A DNA stretch of 64,000 nt from Thalassovita mangrovi (lineage in GTDB: Bacteria > Pseudomonadota > Alphaproteobacteria > Rhodobacterales > Rhodobacteraceae), in assembly GCF_009857745.1 (NCBI RefSeq), contig NZ_WWEN01000003.1:722127-786126 (forward strand). The letters are read 5' to 3'. Shown here piece after piece: positions 10,742 through 18,823 of the stretch. The notes under the pieces were generated by a model, which saw only the letters and a program-made list of their open reading frames with translations, searched no databases and was not told where the DNA came from. Positions within the stretch are counted from its first letter, which is position 1; every line of letters starts with the position of its first letter. Both the position numbers and the translations under genes were made by a program.

Positions 10742-10770
10742 TTGACGCCAGCGCCCGGCTTGCGTAATTC
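10742..10770 (+). promoter_or_regulatory. Sigma-70 type promoter for tRNA-Met
   Basis: A -35 box TTGACG (10742-10747) and a -10 box TAATTC (10765-10770) are separated by exactly 17 bases and end 12 bases before the tRNA. The match is strong for this GC-rich genome. Confidence 0.65.
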
Positions 10771-10782
10771 GCATCCCACTTC

Positions 10783-10859
10783 GGCGGTGTAGCTCAGTTG
10801 GTTAGAGCAGCGGAATCATAATCCGCGTGTCCGGGGTTCAAGTCCCTGCACCGCCACCA
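10783..10859 (+). tRNA. tRNA-Met (anticodon CAU)
   Basis: A 77-base cloverleaf. Acceptor GGCGGTG pairs with CACCGCC, the D arm is TAGCTCAGTTGGTTAGAGCA, and the anticodon stem GCGGA/TCCGC has loop ATCATAA (anticodon CAT). The T arm contains GGTTCAAGT, and a CCA end is encoded. The body looks like an elongator tRNA-Met. A tRNA-Ile2 whose CAU is modified to lysidine is the alternative, and sequence alone cannot fully exclude it. Confidence 0.92.
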
Positions 10860-10884
10860 CTTCCCCCAGATGAAAACAGTTACC

Positions 10885-10919
10885 GACCCCGGGATTTGCC
10901 GTGGGCGGTCATTTTTTTT
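10885..10919 (+). terminator. Probable terminator after tRNA-Met
   Basis: An imperfect GC-rich stem (GACC... to ...GGTC, 10885-10910) is followed by A and eight T residues (10912-10919). The stem has internal mismatches, so confidence is moderate; the T-run is clear. Confidence 0.5.
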
Positions 10920-11357
10920 GTCCAATATCCGAAAATTTTTTTCCACCCTGCCGCCCGTCGTCGCGGCTGGTGGCGCGGCTAGGACTTTGGTCCTGTGCCG
11001 TACCCCCCGATTCCAAGTTTCCCATTGGTAGAATCTCCCCTCAATAAGTCGGTATCGATACCGACTATTTCCTGTGAAGCTATTCCGCGGGATGGGGTCC
11101 GGTCACATTGGTAAATCGCTGTAAAATCCCAGGAAATATGCCGTTTTTAAGGTCACAGCGCCTCGTGCGTCCGTGTGATTGTAAAAAATAGAGTAAAGGT
11201 TTTTCCGGATGTTCGGGGCCGCAGTTTCTTCTCGATTTCTTCGTTTGCCCCATGTGGAGGAAGGCCTCAATTCATGTGGTGGGAGGAGCCCGTCGCATTT
11301 CCTTGGAACCCGGCCTGTCCGCCGCGCCCTGACCCCAGCAGCTCTTAAGGATTAAAG
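10920..11357. other. Non-coding region upstream of the chemotaxis operon
   Basis: No credible gene is seen in this interval of roughly 440 bases. It contains an A/T-rich start, a perfect 20-bp palindrome (11047-11066) and a run of A/T around 11180-11200. A purine-rich region leads to the receptor gene start. It is long enough for a small RNA, but I find no convincing promoter-terminator pair to support one. Confidence 0.6.
11047..11066. promoter_or_regulatory. Perfect 20-bp palindrome, operator-like
   Basis: The two arms are AGTCGGTATC and its exact reverse complement GATACCGACT, with no spacer. It stands about 290 bases before the receptor gene that opens the chemotaxis operon. The length and symmetry suit a dimeric regulator, but the sequence matches no operator that I can name. 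Confidence 0.5.
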
Positions 11358-12962
11358 ATGCGCTTTACGCTCAATGCCCGACTGGCATTCACCTTCCTGT
11401 TCATTTTCGCCTCGTTCGCCGGCAGCATGTTCTTTGCCGTGCGCCAATTGCAGAACGCCAATGAGAGTTTCGATCGCGTTGTGAACGGCGAAATGGTCAA
11501 GGTGGGCCTGATCGATGAAATCGCCGCAATCGAACAACGCATGCGCAACCAGGTCGCCGAGGTTCTGATCCCGCTGCGGATCGACTCGGATGAACGCATT
11601 CCGAACCTGGTGAAACAGATCGAGGCGGAAAACGAACACTTCGGCAAGGTGATCGCCGAGCTGGAGGGGAAGATCGACGAGGAGCAGAAGGAGGCGCTGT
11701 CCACCCTGCAGACCATGCATGACCTGGCCTACGAGACCAACGAGTCGGTGCTGCAATACAGCATGAGCGACAGCAAGGCGAAGGGCATCGCGGCCAACAC
11801 GCTGTTCCAGAACAAGTCGCGTGAATACACCTTCACCTCGCTCGAAGTGACCGCGAAGCTGACCCAGGACCTGAACGAAGGCATGCAGGCCGCCGTGACC
11901 GCGGCGGGCGACGCGTTGCGGGAAACCATTCGCAACCTGACCGTCTTCGTGGCCGTCGTCTTCGCGCTGAGCGGTCTTTCGGCGCTGCTGGTGCTGCGGC
12001 AGATTTCGCAGGGCTTCAAGCGGTCCATCGACCTGGCCCGCCGCGTTGCCGGCGGCGATCTGCGCGACACCGCCGAGGTCAAGGGCGACAACGAAATCAG
12101 CGATTTGCTGAACGCACAGAACGACATGGTGCTGCGGTTGCGCGAAACCGTCGGCAACGTGGCTTCGGCCGTGCGCAACCTGGCCGCTGGCGCGACCCAG
12201 ATGGCCGGAACCTCCGAAAGCCTGTCCGAGGGCGCCTCGGTCCAGGCCGGATCGACCGAGGAAGTGTCGACCGCGGTGGAGCAGATGTCGGCCAACATCT
12301 CGTCGAGCTCGGAAAACGCCGCCACGACCGAGGAAATCGCGGCGAAAGCCGCGCATGACGCCAAGCTGTCCGGCACCACGGTGTCCGAGGCGGTCGCGGC
12401 GATGCAGACCATCGGCGAACGCATCATGGTGCTGCAGGAAATCGCCCGCCGGACCGACCTTCTGGCGCTGAACGCTGCGGTCGAGGCCGCCCGCGCCGGC
12501 GAACATGGCCGCGGCTTCGCGGTAGTGGCCTCGGAAGTGCGCAAGCTGGCCGAGAACAGCCAGCAGGCGGCGGCCGAGATTTCGGCGATGTCGGCCAATA
12601 CCGTGACCACCGCGACCAAGGCGGGCGAGATGCTGGAAGCCTTGGTGCCGAGCATCGAAAAGACCTCGAGCCTGGTCAGCGGCATCACCGGGGCGACGCG
12701 CGAACTGGCGATCGGATCGACCCAGATCAATGAATCGGTGCAGCGGCTGGACAGCGTGACCCAGTCGAACAATTCCGCCGCCGAGGAATTGTCGGCAGCC
12801 GCCACCGAATTGTCGAGCCAGGCCGAACAGCTGGCCGAGGTGATTTCCTTCTTCCAGATCGATGAAAGCGCCGTGGTGCAGGAGGTCGTGATGAAAGCCG
12901 AAGAAGGGGCCGAGCTCGATCTCGGCGAAGAAGAAGAGGTCGATTTCAAATTGGCTTCGTAA
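11358..12962 (+). CDS. Methyl-accepting chemotaxis protein, first gene of the che operon
   Basis: A 534-residue transmembrane receptor. TM1 is about residues 8-28 and TM2 about 193-214, enclosing a mostly helical periplasmic domain of about 165 residues (four-helix-bundle type). A HAMP domain (about 213-265) follows, then a long cytoplasmic coiled coil. The highly conserved signalling tip is [21 protein letters not shown] (about 364-384), where CheA and CheW bind. The C-terminus is acidic (GEEEEVDF) and lacks an NWETF-type CheR tether. It is the likely cognate receptor for the CheA encoded downstream. The ligand is unknown. Confidence 0.95.
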   Translation: MRFTLNARLAFTFLFIFASFAGSMFFAVRQLQNANESFDRVVNGEMVKVGLIDEIAAIEQRMRNQVAEVLIPLRIDSDERIPNLVKQIEAENEHFGKVIAELEGKIDEEQKEALSTLQTMHDLAYETNESVLQYSMSDSKAKGIAANTLFQNKSREYTFTSLEVTAKLTQDLNEGMQAAVTAAGDALRETIRNLTVFVAVVFALSGLSALLVLRQISQGFKRSIDLARRVAGGDLRDTAEVKGDNEISDLLNAQNDMVLRLRETVGNVASAVRNLAAGATQMAGTSESLSEGASVQAGSTEEVSTAVEQMSANISSSSENAATTEEIAAKAAHDAKLSGTTVSEAVAAMQTIGERIMVLQEIARRTDLLALNAAVEAARAGEHGRGFAVVASEVRKLAENSQQAAAEISAMSANTVTTATKAGEMLEALVPSIEKTSSLVSGITGATRELAIGSTQINESVQRLDSVTQSNNSAAEELSAAATELSSQAEQLAEVISFFQIDESAVVQEVVMKAEEGAELDLGEEEEVDFKLAS

Positions 12963-13045
12963 TCGCAGACCCGGCGGCGCTTCGCGGCCGCCGGGTTTGC
13001 CGACCACTCTTGAATGAACGCGACGGACATAACGAGGAACCTTCA

Positions 13046-13339
13046 ATGCCCGAAACTGCCCTGCAAATCACCCTCGACGGGTCCAGCACTTTCGACGTCC
13101 TGGTGCCGCTCAGAGACGAACTTGCCGGTTTGCCGGAGGGCGAAACGGCCGAGCTGAGCATGGATGTGGCCGAGGACGTGCCGCAATCGGTGCTGTTCGC
13201 CCTTGGCCAGCTGCTGTGCGCCGCAAAGAAGGAATCCCGCGTGAGCCCCGAAAACATGTCCTCGCTTGCGGAAACGAATGTGCCGTTCGGCACCCTGCTT
13301 GCCCGTACCGGGCTCGGCGCCGAACTGACTGCGGAATAA
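13046..13339 (+). CDS. STAS-type chemotaxis accessory protein, CheS-like
   Basis: A 97-residue soluble protein. The start at ATG 13046 is preceded by CGAGGA; an upstream GTG/ATG frame adds 12 polar residues without a ribosome site. The text LQITLDGSSTFDVLVPLRDELAGL and ETAELSMDVAEDVPQSVLFALGQLL fits a small STAS fold. Position (between an mcp and cheY-cheA) and length match CheS of Sinorhizobium, which binds CheA and speeds dephosphorylation of the CheY phosphate sink. The CheS assignment is inferred from synteny and fold. Confidence 0.7.
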   Translation: MPETALQITLDGSSTFDVLVPLRDELAGLPEGETAELSMDVAEDVPQSVLFALGQLLCAAKKESRVSPENMSSLAETNVPFGTLLARTGLGAELTAE

Positions 13340-13366
13340 AACAGAAACCCCTGAAGGTTGACCAAA

Positions 13367-13732
13367 ATGAGCAAAGAAATCCTGATCATCGACGATTCCC
13401 CCTCCGTCCGGCGCATGGTGGCCATGACGCTGCAGCAGGAAGGGTTCGAAGTGACCCAGTGCGAAGATGGCGCGCAGGGTCTGGAAACCGCGAAAGCCAA
13501 GCGTTTCGACATGGTCATCACCGACCAGAACATGCCGAACATGACCGGTATCGAATTCATCCAGGCCTATCGCAACGATCCCAGCAGCAGCGGCGTGCCG
13601 ATCATTTTCCTGTCGACGGAAAGCGAAGGCAACCTGAAGGACCAGGCGCGCTCGGCCGGGGCCCTGGGCTGGATCATGAAACCGTTTGAACAGGCCAAAC
13701 TGCTGGCCGTGGTGAACAAGGTGGTAGGTTAA
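13367..13732 (+). CDS. cheY: Chemotaxis response regulator CheY
   Basis: A 121-residue single-domain receiver. Acidic pocket residues are D9-D10 (IIDDS), the phosphoacceptor is D53 (VITDQNMP), S83-T84 are the switch residues, and K105 is in WIMKPFE. The start at ATG 13367 has CTGAAGG upstream; an in-frame TTG nine bases earlier is less likely. The stop overlaps the cheA ATG. With a CheS-like gene beside it, this may be the phosphate-sink CheY rather than the motor-binding one; this is inference. Confidence 0.93.
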   Translation: MSKEILIIDDSPSVRRMVAMTLQQEGFEVTQCEDGAQGLETAKAKRFDMVITDQNMPNMTGIEFIQAYRNDPSSSGVPIIFLSTESEGNLKDQARSAGALGWIMKPFEQAKLLAVVNKVVG

Positions 13733-15723
13733 TGATTGATGCAGAAACCCAGGAAATTTTCCGGCAGGAAACCGAGGCTCTGATCGAGAGCCTGCAGGAT
13801 GCCCTGCTGTCTCTGAACAAGACGCCCGACGATGCCGAACTGGTGACGCAGGTGTTCCGCGATCTGCACACGCTCAAGGGCACCGGCGCGATGTTCGGCT
13901 ATTCCCGACTGGCCGAGTTCATCCACGATTTCGAAGCCGCCTTCGAAGCTGTCCGTTCGGGCAACGCGACGGTGACGCCGGATCTGATCGCGGTGTCGCT
14001 GCGCGCCTATGACCTGATCGTCGCCCTGCTGGAAGGCGAGGAACCGCCGCTGGAACGCGATGCCGAGCTGAAGGCGGCGCTGGCCGCCGTGACTGCGGGC
14101 GGCGCGCCGGCTGCGGTTGCGGCCGACGCCCCGGCGGAGGAAGCCGCGGAAGATGGCGAGGTCGAAGCCTGGGTTCTGACATTCAAACTGCCGCCCGATT
14201 TCATGGAAATCGGCGGCAACCCGATCGCCATGCTGGACGAGCTGACCGAAATCGGCGGCCCGGACACCAAGGTGCGGGCGCTGACCGACGGGCTGCCGGC
14301 GCTGGCCGATCTGAAACCGGCCGCGATGCATACCGGCTGGGAAGTGACGCTGCCGGGCGACGCTTCGGAATCGGACATCATGGATGTCTTCATGTTCCAC
14401 GAAGATCAGATGGAACTGTCGCTGAAACCGGTGATGAAGGCGAAGCCCGCGGCGCAGGAAGCTGCCGCCGAAGAGGCCAAGCAACCGGAAGCCAAGGCAC
14501 CCGAAGCCGAGAAGAAGGCAGCCGCCGGGGATCGCAAGGGCGGCACCGCCAAGGTGCAGATGCGCGTTGCCGCCGAACGGCTGGACGACATCATGGACCG
14601 GGTCGGCGAACTGGTGATCGCCGAGGCGCGGCTGACCGATCTGGCGTCGAAGCTGGGCGATTCCGACCTGATGGAAGTGGTGGAAACCATCCAGCGCCTG
14701 GCGCTTGGCCTGCGCGACACCACCATGGCGATCCGCCTGACCCCGGTGTCCAGCATCACCGGCCGGTTCCAGCGCCTGGCGCATGACCTGGCGGGCAAGA
14801 CCGGCAAGGATTTCGACTTCGTGATCGAGGGCGAAGAAACCGAGCTGGACAAGACGGTGATCGAAAAGCTGTCCGATCCGCTGGTCCATATCCTGCGCAA
14901 CGCGGTCGATCACGGTTTGGAAAACCGCGAAACCCGGATCGCCAAGGGCAAGCCGGAACGCGGCACCGTCACGCTGAGCGCGCGCTATTCCGGCGCCGAC
15001 GTTCTGATCAGCGTCAAGGATGACGGCAAGGGGCTGGACCCCGACTTCATCCGCGGCCGCGCGATCGACCGGGGCCTGATCACCGAGGATGCCGTGCTCA
15101 GCCGCAGCGAGATTTTCGCGCTGCTGATGGAGCCGGGTTTCTCGACCGCCGAACAGATCACCGATCTGTCGGGTCGCGGTGTCGGCACCGACGTGGTGAA
15201 ATCCACGGTCGAAGGGCTGCGCGGGTCGGTGGAAATCGAATCCGAACTGGGTCAGGGCAGCTCCTTCACCCTGCGCCTGCCGCTGACGCTGGCGATCATC
15301 GAGGGCCTGCTGCTGCAGGTGGGTGATGAACGCTTCACCGTGCCGCTGGCCGCCGTCAGCGGGATCGTCGAGCAGCCCGAGGAGCTGAAGAAGGGCACCG
15401 AGCCGACCACCGTGATCGAGCTGCGCGAGGAACTGATTTCGATCCTGCGCCTGCGCGAAATCTTCGAAGTCGAAGGTCCGACCAACGAGCACCCCAAGGT
15501 GGTTCTGGTCGAAACCGGCGGCAGCCAGGTCGGCCTGGCGGTGGACCGGATCATCGGCTCCTACCAGACGGTGATCAAGCAGCTGTCGCCGATGCACAGC
15601 CGCCTGAACGTCTTCTCCGGCGCCACCATCCTCGGCGACGGCGATGTCGCCCTGATCGTCGATGTGGCGCAGCTGGTCCGCTCGCAGGGGCTGGACACTC
15701 AGAACAAGGAGCAAGCAGCATGA
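13732..15723 (+). CDS. cheA: Chemotaxis histidine kinase CheA
   Basis: A 663-residue CheA. The N-terminal HPt domain has phosphorylated H46 (FRDLHTLKGTGAMFG). A P2-like domain (about 145-235) and an Ala/Glu/Lys-rich linker follow. Next come the dimerisation domain (VQMRVAAERLDDIMDRVGELVIAEARL), the HATPase domain (N box LRNAVDHGLE, G1 KDDGKGL, G2 SGRGVGTDVVKS) and a C-terminal CheW-like domain (from about residue 520). It phosphorylates CheY and CheB in response to receptor state. The end overlaps cheW by four bases. Confidence 0.97.
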   Translation: MIDAETQEIFRQETEALIESLQDALLSLNKTPDDAELVTQVFRDLHTLKGTGAMFGYSRLAEFIHDFEAAFEAVRSGNATVTPDLIAVSLRAYDLIVALLEGEEPPLERDAELKAALAAVTAGGAPAAVAADAPAEEAAEDGEVEAWVLTFKLPPDFMEIGGNPIAMLDELTEIGGPDTKVRALTDGLPALADLKPAAMHTGWEVTLPGDASESDIMDVFMFHEDQMELSLKPVMKAKPAAQEAAAEEAKQPEAKAPEAEKKAAAGDRKGGTAKVQMRVAAERLDDIMDRVGELVIAEARLTDLASKLGDSDLMEVVETIQRLALGLRDTTMAIRLTPVSSITGRFQRLAHDLAGKTGKDFDFVIEGEETELDKTVIEKLSDPLVHILRNAVDHGLENRETRIAKGKPERGTVTLSARYSGADVLISVKDDGKGLDPDFIRGRAIDRGLITEDAVLSRSEIFALLMEPGFSTAEQITDLSGRGVGTDVVKSTVEGLRGSVEIESELGQGSSFTLRLPLTLAIIEGLLLQVGDERFTVPLAAVSGIVEQPEELKKGTEPTTVIELREELISILRLREIFEVEGPTNEHPKVVLVETGGSQVGLAVDRIIGSYQTVIKQLSPMHSRLNVFSGATILGDGDVALIVDVAQLVRSQGLDTQNKEQAA

Positions 15724-16217
15724 GCCTTGCATTGGTTTCGAACGAAGACGAGTTGAAGGACCTGGTCGCCTTCGAAATGGGCGGCGAGCTGCTGGCGGTT
15801 CCGACCCTGATCCTGCGCGAAGTCATCGAGCCGCCGAAGATCACCCGGGTGCCGATGGCCGGCGTCTATTCTGCCGGTCTGATCAATGTGCGCGGCGTGG
15901 TCATTCCGGTGACCGACCTGCGCCCGCTGTTCGGCATGCCGCAGAAGGAATTCGACATCGATACGCGCATCCTGGTTCTGGAACTGAACCTCGAAGCGGG
16001 CCCGATGACGATCGGTCTGATCGCCGAAAAGGTTCATGCGGTCATGTCGATGGACCCCGCAACGGTGCAGACCGTTCCGACCGTCGGCACCCGCTGGCCG
16101 GCGCAGACCGTCAAGGGCATCGGCCGCTGGAACGATCGCTTCGTCAACCTGATCGACCTGGCGCGCGTCGCCGAACAGCATCTGGGCGCGGACCAGGCGG
16201 CCGATCACGCAGCATGA
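15720..16217 (+). CDS. cheW: Coupling protein CheW (first copy)
   Basis: A 165-residue CheW-domain protein that bridges receptor and CheA. Typical segments are LVAFEMGGELLAVPTLILREVIEPP, VYSAGLINVRGVVIPVTDLRPLFGM and the C-terminal LIDLARV. The ATGA overlap with cheA indicates coupled translation. A second, more diverged cheW follows, so the two may serve different receptors or positions in the array. Confidence 0.95.
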   Translation: MSLALVSNEDELKDLVAFEMGGELLAVPTLILREVIEPPKITRVPMAGVYSAGLINVRGVVIPVTDLRPLFGMPQKEFDIDTRILVLELNLEAGPMTIGLIAEKVHAVMSMDPATVQTVPTVGTRWPAQTVKGIGRWNDRFVNLIDLARVAEQHLGADQAADHAA

Positions 16218-16229
16218 GGAAATCCGGTC

Positions 16230-16334
16230 ATGAAAGATCTGTTTTCCCGCCCCATGAATCCGGTCCGGCCGTCGCCCGCAGCGGCTGCCGTCACCGCCCA
16301 CGCTAACGCAAGACAGGACGTCGAACATGTTTGA
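16230..16334 (+). CDS. Possible 34-residue peptide between the two cheW genes
   Basis: The small frame MKDLFSRPMNPVRPSPAAAA... has a good GAGGAA ribosome site nine bases ahead of its ATG. Its TGA lies just inside the second cheW (16327), so translation could be coupled. The peptide is Pro/Ala-rich with no recognised motif. It may be a genuine small protein, a coupling device, or chance. Confidence 0.4.
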   Translation: MKDLFSRPMNPVRPSPAAAAVTAHANARQDVEHV

Positions 16335-16833
16335 TCAGCAGAACAAGACGGACGAGCTTCAGAAAACCTACCTGACCTGCAGGCTGGGCGATGAATGCGT
16401 CGGTCTGTCGGTGTCGAGGGTGATGGAAATCCTCGATCCCAAACCCGTCACCAAGCTGCCGCGCGCGCCCGAGTTCCTTCTCGGCTATATCGACCTGCGC
16501 GGCGAAAGCATCCTGGTGGCCGATATGCGCCTGCTGCTGGCGCTGCCCTACAAGGAAGACACGCCCGACACCCGGATCATCGTGTTGTGGGTGCAGACCG
16601 GCGGCAAGGAAGTGCCGATCGGCCTGCGCGCCGACCAGGTGTTCGAAGTCACCCGGCTGGACGACGACAAGCTGGAAACCTTCGCTCAGCAGGGTCTGCT
16701 GAACTGGGACACCCGCATGGTCGCCGGTGTCGGCCGCCGCAACGGCAATTTCGTCACCGTTCTGGATCTCGACCGGATGCTGAGTTCGGAAGTGATTTCG
16801 GAACTTCATCAGACCGTCGCAGACGCAGCCTGA
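16327..16833 (+). CDS. cheW: Coupling protein CheW (second copy)
   Basis: A 168-residue CheW-domain protein (YLTCRLGDECVGLSVSRVMEILD, LGYIDLRGESILVADMRLLLAL, GLRADQVFEVTRLDD). It differs substantially from the first CheW, particularly at the N-terminus and in the receptor-facing loops. This is ancient divergence rather than a recent duplication. It is followed 13 bases later by cheR. Confidence 0.93.
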   Translation: MFDQQNKTDELQKTYLTCRLGDECVGLSVSRVMEILDPKPVTKLPRAPEFLLGYIDLRGESILVADMRLLLALPYKEDTPDTRIIVLWVQTGGKEVPIGLRADQVFEVTRLDDDKLETFAQQGLLNWDTRMVAGVGRRNGNFVTVLDLDRMLSSEVISELHQTVADAA

Positions 16834-16846
16834 CAGAGGGGAAGCC

Positions 16847-17683
16847 ATGACGTTACCCATCGTAGCCGTCGATCGTGAATTGCGCCAAAAGCTGTGTTCG
16901 ATCGTAACGCAGAAAACGGGCATCCAACTGCCCGAAAACAAGTCCGCGATGATCGAGGGGCGGCTGCGAAAACGGATTCGCGCCGTTGGGGTGCCGGATA
17001 TCAGGACCTATCTGGAAATGGTGTTCGACGGTGGTCACCTGGCAAATGAATTGCCGCATATCATCGATGTGCTGACCACCAACAAGACGGATTTCTTCCG
17101 CGAGAGCCCGCATTTCGACTTCATGGTGAAACATATCCTGCCGGCACATAGGGCCGGCCGCGCCTTCCGGTTCTGGAGCGCGGCGAGCTCGACCGGAGAA
17201 GAGGCCTATACCACCGCGATGGTCATGGCCGAACATGCCAAGCGCCAGCCGGGATTCCAGTTCTCGATCTTGGGCACCGACATTTCCTCGACCGTGGTGA
17301 CCAAGGCCCGCCAGGGCGTCTATAGCCGCGACGATATCGTCGATATCCCCCGGCCGATGCAGGACGAATACCTGGAACTGGGACATTCCAGCGACGGGCG
17401 CGCCCTGGCGCGGGTGATCAAGCCGCTGCGCGAGCGGGTGAAATTCGCCCAGATGAACCTGACCACCGCGCCTTATCCGGTGGAAAAGAACATGGACGTG
17501 ATCTTCCTGCGCAACGTGCTGATCTATTTCAACGACGCGATGCAGAAACAGGTGGTTTCGGCGGTCACCGATCATCTGCGGCCGGGCGGTTACCTGTTCG
17601 TCGGGCATTCCGAATCCGCCGCCGCCACCGATCCCCGGTTGGTTCAGAAGGCCGCCGCCGTCTATCGCAAGGAGGCCGATTGA
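16847..17683 (+). CDS. cheR: Chemotaxis protein methyltransferase CheR
   Basis: A 278-residue CheR. The N-terminal helical domain (RQKLCSIVTQKTGIQLPENKSAMIEGRLRKRI) precedes the SAM-dependent methyltransferase core, with NKTDFFRE, FRFWSAASSTGEEAYTTAM (SAM loop), GTDISS and IFLRNVLIYF. It methylates glutamates of the chemoreceptors using SAM. The stop shares a base with the cheB ATG. Confidence 0.96.
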   Translation: MTLPIVAVDRELRQKLCSIVTQKTGIQLPENKSAMIEGRLRKRIRAVGVPDIRTYLEMVFDGGHLANELPHIIDVLTTNKTDFFRESPHFDFMVKHILPAHRAGRAFRFWSAASSTGEEAYTTAMVMAEHAKRQPGFQFSILGTDISSTVVTKARQGVYSRDDIVDIPRPMQDEYLELGHSSDGRALARVIKPLRERVKFAQMNLTTAPYPVEKNMDVIFLRNVLIYFNDAMQKQVVSAVTDHLRPGGYLFVGHSESAAATDPRLVQKAAAVYRKEAD

Positions 17684-18819
17684 TGACCGTGCATTTCCAG
17701 ACCCAGGACCAGGTGCGGGTGATGATCGTCGAAGATTCGCTGACCGCGCGCACCATGCTGAAACACATGGTCGAAACCGCGCCCGACCTGCGCGTGATCG
17801 ACATGGCCAAGGATCCGTTCGACGCGGCCGAGAAGATGCGCAAGGTGCTGCCCGACGTGATCCTGCTGGACGTGGAAATGCCGCGCATGGACGGGCTGAC
17901 CTTCCTGCGCCGGATCATGTCGCAGCACCCGATCCCGGTGGTGATCTGTTCCAACCACACCCAGCAGGGGTCGGCGGCCTCGATGAAGGCGCTGGAAATG
18001 GGCGCGGTCGAGGTGCTGTCGAAGGCCGATATCGGCGCGCTGTCGAAGAATGACGAAGGCACCCAGCGGGTCTGCCACGCGGTGCGCGCCGCGTCGCAGG
18101 CGCGGATCACCCCCAAGGCGAAAGCCCGCAAGAAGGTGGTGCGCGACTTCAACCCGCAGAAGAAGCAATCGCCCGACGTGATCATGCCGGCGCGGCTGCC
18201 CAATGCGCCGGCGGTACTGAAGACCCCGCCGATCGTCGGCATCGGCGCCTCGACCGGCGGCACCGAGGCGCTGGCCAAGGTGCTGAAGGAAATGCCGAAG
18301 GATTGCCCGCCGATCGCGATCGTGCAGCACATGCCGGAAAAATTCACCGAAGCCTTCGCCAATCGGCTGAACAAGCTGTGCGATGTCGAGATCCGCGAAG
18401 CCCGCGACGGCGACAAGATGGAACGCGGTCTGGCGCTGATCGCGCCGGGCAGCCACCACATCGTCATCGAACGCCAGGGCCGCGCCTATGTCTGCCGGGT
18501 GATCGACGGGCCGCCGGTGACCCGGCACAAGCCGTCGGTGGACGTTCTGTTCCGGTCGCTGTCGATCCAGGCCGGCGGCAACGCGATGGGCGTGATCCTG
18601 ACCGGGATGGGCGATGACGGCGCCCAGTGCCTGCTGGAAATGCGCCAGGCCGGGGCCCGGACGCTGGCCCAGAACGAAGAAAGCTGCGTCGTCTACGGCA
18701 TGCCGCGCGAAGCCGTTGAACGCGGCGCCGCCGAAAGCGCGGTCCATCTGTCCAAGATCACGTCGCATATCATGAAGTTCGACGCTGAGCACCAAGCCAA
18801 GGCAGCTCTGAAAGGGTAA
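17683..18819 (+). CDS. cheB: Chemotaxis protein-glutamate methylesterase CheB
   Basis: A 378-residue CheB. The receiver domain has D63 (VILLDVEMPRMDG) and a linker of about 50 residues. The methylesterase domain carries the catalytic triad S190 (GIGASTGGTEAL), H216 (VQHMPEKF) and an Asp in TGMGDDGA (about 311-312). It removes methyl groups from receptors when phosphorylated by CheA, giving adaptation with CheR. The start is the ATG overlapping the cheR stop, rather than the TTG one codon upstream. Confidence 0.97.
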   Translation: MTVHFQTQDQVRVMIVEDSLTARTMLKHMVETAPDLRVIDMAKDPFDAAEKMRKVLPDVILLDVEMPRMDGLTFLRRIMSQHPIPVVICSNHTQQGSAASMKALEMGAVEVLSKADIGALSKNDEGTQRVCHAVRAASQARITPKAKARKKVVRDFNPQKKQSPDVIMPARLPNAPAVLKTPPIVGIGASTGGTEALAKVLKEMPKDCPPIAIVQHMPEKFTEAFANRLNKLCDVEIREARDGDKMERGLALIAPGSHHIVIERQGRAYVCRVIDGPPVTRHKPSVDVLFRSLSIQAGGNAMGVILTGMGDDGAQCLLEMRQAGARTLAQNEESCVVYGMPREAVERGAAESAVHLSKITSHIMKFDAEHQAKAALKG

Positions 18820-18823
18820 TGAG

